Assembly: GCA_002506875.1 (NCBI GenBank)
Contig: DAYJ01000053.1
Coordinates: 1-18,763, forward strand
Direction: 5' to 3'
DNA: 18,763 nucleotides
Source: Euryarchaeota archaeon UBA40
GTDB taxonomy: Archaea; Thermoplasmatota; Poseidoniia; Poseidoniales; Thalassarchaeaceae
Part shown: piece by piece, positions 15,569-18,763 of the stretch
Layout of the letters: each line of letters begins with the position of its first letter
Position numbering within the stretch: position 1 is the stretch's first letter
Notes under the pieces: model-generated
What the model saw: only the letters and a program-made list of their open reading frames with translations
Database searches by the model: none
Told to the model about the DNA's origin: nothing
Program-made: the position numbers and the translations under genes

Positions 15569-18500
15569 TCAGGTACCAATTAGGCGCCTCGGTTCAGGCA
15601 TTCCTTCTTTCGCTACCCCGATTGCTTCGACTTCCATCCTTGCACCGCTGAGTGTGGTGACGAATGGAATGTTGAGTTCGACCGCGAGACGCCGCATCAT
15701 GTTACCATCGAGGATTGCTCCGCCTGACTTCGATGGAGTATTGAGGATTAGTTGGATATCACCCTGTCTCATGAGATCCAATGCATCCGGACTCTTCCTC
15801 TCAGCGATACGATACGCAGTATTGACTTCAAGGCCGCCTTGGTCACGAAGAACCTGGGCAGTCCCCGGAGTAGCATGGAGCGTGAAACCCATCTCCTGCA
15901 AACGAGTAGCGTGAGTAATTACGTTCTCCTTATCCGAATCACGAACGGTGATGTACACTCCTCCTGATGTTGGAACTGGGACTTCGGTGGCCATCCTAGC
16001 CTTGAGGTAGGCTGCCGCTGCAACCTCATGCGACCCCATCACCTCACCAGTGGACTTCATCTCTGGCCCTGGAGCCGGATCAAGGCCCCGGAGCTTGATG
16101 AACGGGAATACAGGAGCCTTAACACAAACGAGGTTAGTTTCCAAACGAGGGATTTCAACCTCAGATAACTTTGCACCTAGAGCCAGAAGTGCGGCTATGC
16201 GTGCGAGAGGGACGCCAGTCGACTTAGCGACAAACGGGAAGGTACGGCTTCCACGTGGATTGACTTCGAGAACATAGAGCACCTCGTCCTTAATGGCGAA
16301 CTGGATATTGAAGCAACCACGAATCCCAAGGCCAACTCCAATTGTCTCAGTCCACTCCTTTACCTGCTTGAGGATATCCTCAGATACATTCTGCGTAGGG
16401 ATGAAGCAAGTGGAATCACCAGAATGAATCCCTGCTTCCTCAAGATGCTCCATCACAGCACCGATGAGGACTGATTCGCCATCGCAGACAGAATCTACAT
16501 CGAGTTCCATGGCCCCACCAAGATATTGGTCAACTAGCAACGGCTTATCGGGAGTAATATACGCCTCAGACATGTAAGCGTCGAGTTGATTATCATCGGA
16601 CAGAATCTCCATACCACGACCACCTAGGACGTAAGAAGGGCGAATCAACACAGGATAGCCAATCTCTACAACTGCATTACGGACTTCTTGGGAGGTAGCC
16701 CCAGTGAGTCCTACTGGCATCCTCAATCCGTGCTTTTTCGCGAACTTCTCAAACCTCTCGCGATCACTCGCTTCATCAACCGCATCTGGAGATGTCCCGA
16801 TGAGCTGAGTAGAAATCCCCATTGTGCGTAAATGCGAGAGGCGTTCGTGCATAGGTAGGGCGAGGTTGATTGCAGTCTGGCCTCCAAACTGTAGAAGGAG
16901 ACCATCGGCATTCTCACGCAGAAGTACTTCTACGACGCATTCAAGATTCAAAGGATCGAAGTAAAGGCGATCTGAAGTATCGAAATCTGTCGATACCGTC
17001 TCAGGATTATTATTGATTAAAATCGCTTCATGTCCTTCATCACGGATTGCTTGAACTGCGTGTACACATCCATAATCGAACTCAATCCCCTGACCAATAC
17101 GGATTGGACCTGACCCGATTACCACATGACGAGAAGCCTCGGATCCATCTTCGCGTGAACGACGCTCGTGAGGTACTGTATCGATTCCCGGAGGAGCACT
17201 CCCTCCTTCGTAGGTCGAATAGTAGTACGGCGTCACCGCTGCGAACTCCGCAGCACAAGAATCAACCATACGATATACAGGATGAATGCCAAGTTCGTGA
17301 CGACGCTCCATCACTCCAAGAGGACCGTGATCATGATCGAGTTCCCTAACACCAGATGCCGGAAAGCCTGCTAAGGCATCTGCAATATGAGCATCAGTCA
17401 TACCTGCACCCTTCCAACGTTGAAGATCATCTCCCTCAATATCAGAGGGTGAACCTCCGTGCGCCATAACCTCCATCTCAGTAGCAGCTAGGGATGAGAA
17501 ACGATGGAGGAACCACCGAGTAATTCCACCACTAATCTCACGGACGCGCTCGATTCCCCAGCCTCTCCTAAAAGCCTCAATTAATGCTAACATTCGACGA
17601 TCTGTTGGCACACGTAACCAATTCTCAAGTGTCTCATCAGGAAGCGGAGTCGCTGCCCTCTCGATTTGTCCTTCGCCTTCAGATTCATCAGCCAAGGTTA
17701 GTGGCCGAGGATGAGGTGCACCCATCTCCAATGAGGCAACGGCTTTCAAGAAGGCCTCTTCGAACGTCCGACCAATTGCCATAACCTCACCAGTACTCTT
17801 CATCGAAGTCCCCAGGGTCCGGTCAGCGGTGCGGAACTTATCGAACGGCCAACGTGGAATCTTCACTACACAGTAATCGAGAGTTGGCTCAAAGGCTGCA
17901 GTAGTTCCTTTCCCAGTAATCGGATTTGGGAGTTCATCGAGAGTGTAACCAACAGCAATGAGCGCACCCATGCGGGCTATGGGGTATCCGGTAGCCTTCG
18001 ATGCAAGCGCAGAAGAGCGACTTACCCGGGGATTCACCTCGATTGTTCGATACTCTCCGGTTTCTTGGTTGAATGCGAACTGTACATTGCACCCTCCCTT
18101 GATATCTAAACGGCGAATGAGTCGGAGGGCTGCGTCTCTAAGCATCTGATGGTCACGATCTGAGAGAGTCTGTTGGGGTGCAACGACTGTTGATTCACCT
18201 GTATGAACGCCCATAGGATCGATATTCTCCATTGTGCAGACAATGATGCAGTTGTCAGCAGCGTCCCGCATAACCTCATACTCGTGCTCCTGCCAGCCAA
18301 GGATGCTCTCCTCAATCAGAACCTGATCGATTCGACTATGCAAGATTCCTTGACTCGCAATCTCAACAAGTTGGCCACGGTCCCATGCTGTGCCTCCTCC
18401 CAAACCACCAAGTGTGAAAGCAGGACGAATGAGAAGTGGGAAACCACCAATCTCTTCGGCGGCTGTAAGGACCTCATCGATTGATGCACAAGCGATTGCT

Positions 18501-18763
18501 CTCGGAACTGGAAGGCCGATTTCTTCGCATACCCGCTTGAATCGGTCCCTATCTTCTGCATCGTCAATTGCATCAAGTTCACAACCTATCAGTTCAACGC
18601 CAAGCGCCTCAAGTGAACCGTCGTGAGCGAGAGTAGAGGCGATGTTCAAAGCAGTCTGACCACCCATTGTCGGCAGAAGCGCATCCGGTTTTTCAATTTC
18701 TATAATCCGTGTCACCATATCGGGTGTGATGGGCTCAATATAAGTTGCGTCCGCTAACTCGGG
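15569..18763 (-). CDS. carB: Carbamoyl-phosphate synthase large subunit (5' end beyond window)
   Basis: Makes carbamoyl phosphate from bicarbonate, ammonia (from glutamine via CarA) and two ATP, for pyrimidines and arginine. The visible 1064 residues are open to the right edge. The first codons in the window read PELADATYIEPITPDMVTRI, which is internal family sequence, so the true start lies beyond 18763 and roughly the first 50-80 residues are missing. Two ATP-grasp halves are present: the first contains PTMGGQTALN and GGLGGG, and the second begins VVIGSGPIRIGQGIEFDYG and contains QFGGQTAINLA and VLGGRGMEI. An MGS-type allosteric domain follows (ITVRDSDKENVI, HATPGTAQVL). The C-terminus is close to the bacterial length. 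carA may lie upstream, outside the window. It is convergent with the membrane-protein gene. Confidence 0.97.
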   Translation of the reverse strand, partial: PELADATYIEPITPDMVTRIIEIEKPDALLPTMGGQTALNIASTLAHDGSLEALGVELIGCELDAIDDAEDRDRFKRVCEEIGLPVPRAIACASIDEVLTAAEEIGGFPLLIRPAFTLGGLGGGTAWDRGQLVEIASQGILHSRIDQVLIEESILGWQEHEYEVMRDAADNCIIVCTMENIDPMGVHTGESTVVAPQQTLSDRDHQMLRDAALRLIRRLDIKGGCNVQFAFNQETGEYRTIEVNPRVSRSSALASKATGYPIARMGALIAVGYTLDELPNPITGKGTTAAFEPTLDYCVVKIPRWPFDKFRTADRTLGTSMKSTGEVMAIGRTFEEAFLKAVASLEMGAPHPRPLTLADESEGEGQIERAATPLPDETLENWLRVPTDRRMLALIEAFRRGWGIERVREISGGITRWFLHRFSSLAATEMEVMAHGGSPSDIEGDDLQRWKGAGMTDAHIADALAGFPASGVRELDHDHGPLGVMERRHELGIHPVYRMVDSCAAEFAAVTPYYYSTYEGGSAPPGIDTVPHERRSREDGSEASRHVVIGSGPIRIGQGIEFDYGCVHAVQAIRDEGHEAILINNNPETVSTDFDTSDRLYFDPLNLECVVEVLLRENADGLLLQFGGQTAINLALPMHERLSHLRTMGISTQLIGTSPDAVDEASDRERFEKFAKKHGLRMPVGLTGATSQEVRNAVVEIGYPVLIRPSYVLGGRGMEILSDDNQLDAYMSEAYITPDKPLLVDQYLGGAMELDVDSVCDGESVLIGAVMEHLEEAGIHSGDSTCFIPTQNVSEDILKQVKEWTETIGVGLGIRGCFNIQFAIKDEVLYVLEVNPRGSRTFPFVAKSTGVPLARIAALLALGAKLSEVEIPRLETNLVCVKAPVFPFIKLRGLDPAPGPEMKSTGEVMGSHEVAAAAYLKARMATEVPVPTSGGVYITVRDSDKENVITHATRLQEMGFTLHATPGTAQVLRDQGGLEVNTAYRIAERKSPDALDLMRQGDIQLILNTPSKSGGAILDGNMMRRLAVELNIPFVTTLSGARMEVEAIGVAKEGMPEPRRLIGT

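Noticed and set aside
1..18763. Mobile elements, CRISPR arrays, phage genes or defence systems
   Set aside because: No transposase, integrase, direct-repeat array or nuclease-like gene was seen on either strand; almost all sequence is taken up by housekeeping or small unknown genes.

Overview
The window reads as a gene-dense stretch of archaeal chromosome, most likely from an uncultured marine euryarchaeote related to Marine Group II/III (Poseidoniales, Thermoplasmatota). The archaeal assignment is firm. It rests on the eukaryote-type release factor aRF1 (NIKS and GGQ motifs), aIF2-beta, a class I lysyl-tRNA synthetase, the archaeal form of UMP kinase, a NOG1-type GTPase and a GfcR-type regulator (helix-turn-helix fused to a phosphoribosyltransferase fold). 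The finer assignment to Marine Group II/III is inference from mixed GC content, acidic proteins and gene style. It cannot be confirmed without a search.

Layout. Positions 10-3004 (minus strand) hold prf1 (aRF1) and argS, five bases apart. A 112-base divergent spacer separates them from a plus-strand run at 3117-4882: pyrH, a zinc-ribbon protein with a C-terminal membrane helix, a two-helix membrane protein with a Cys-rich exterior domain, and a 40-residue double-CXXC protein. The NOG1 GTPase (4883-5938, minus) abuts that run tail to tail. A plus-strand run follows at 6049-9448: an unknown acidic protein, pterin-4a-carbinolamine dehydratase, a nitroreductase, a quinone-oxidoreductase-like MDR enzyme and a membrane-anchored glycerophosphodiester phosphodiesterase. 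The last three are visibly more AT-rich. aIF2-beta (9450-9884, minus) faces dUTPase, which starts another plus-strand run (9936-15560): dut, gfcR, lysK, a large zinc-ribbon/coiled-coil protein and a multi-pass membrane protein. carB (minus) fills the right end and runs off the window, lacking only its N-terminus.

Two themes are interleaved. Translation is represented by argS, prf1, NOG1, aIF2-beta and lysK. Pyrimidine nucleotide metabolism is represented by pyrH, dut, the PRPP-binding GfcR protein and carB. The most interesting parts are the neighbouring unknowns at 12720-15560 (a zinc-ribbon protein with a long Lys/Glu/Pro linker and an unrecognised C-terminal domain, then a receptor-like membrane protein without a kinase but with a TerB-like tail). 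Departures from expected motifs in NOG1 (G4 motif) and LysRS (KMSKS loop) also stand out. I saw no rRNA, tRNA, CRISPR array, insertion sequence or phage gene, and no gene-free stretch above about 115 bases.
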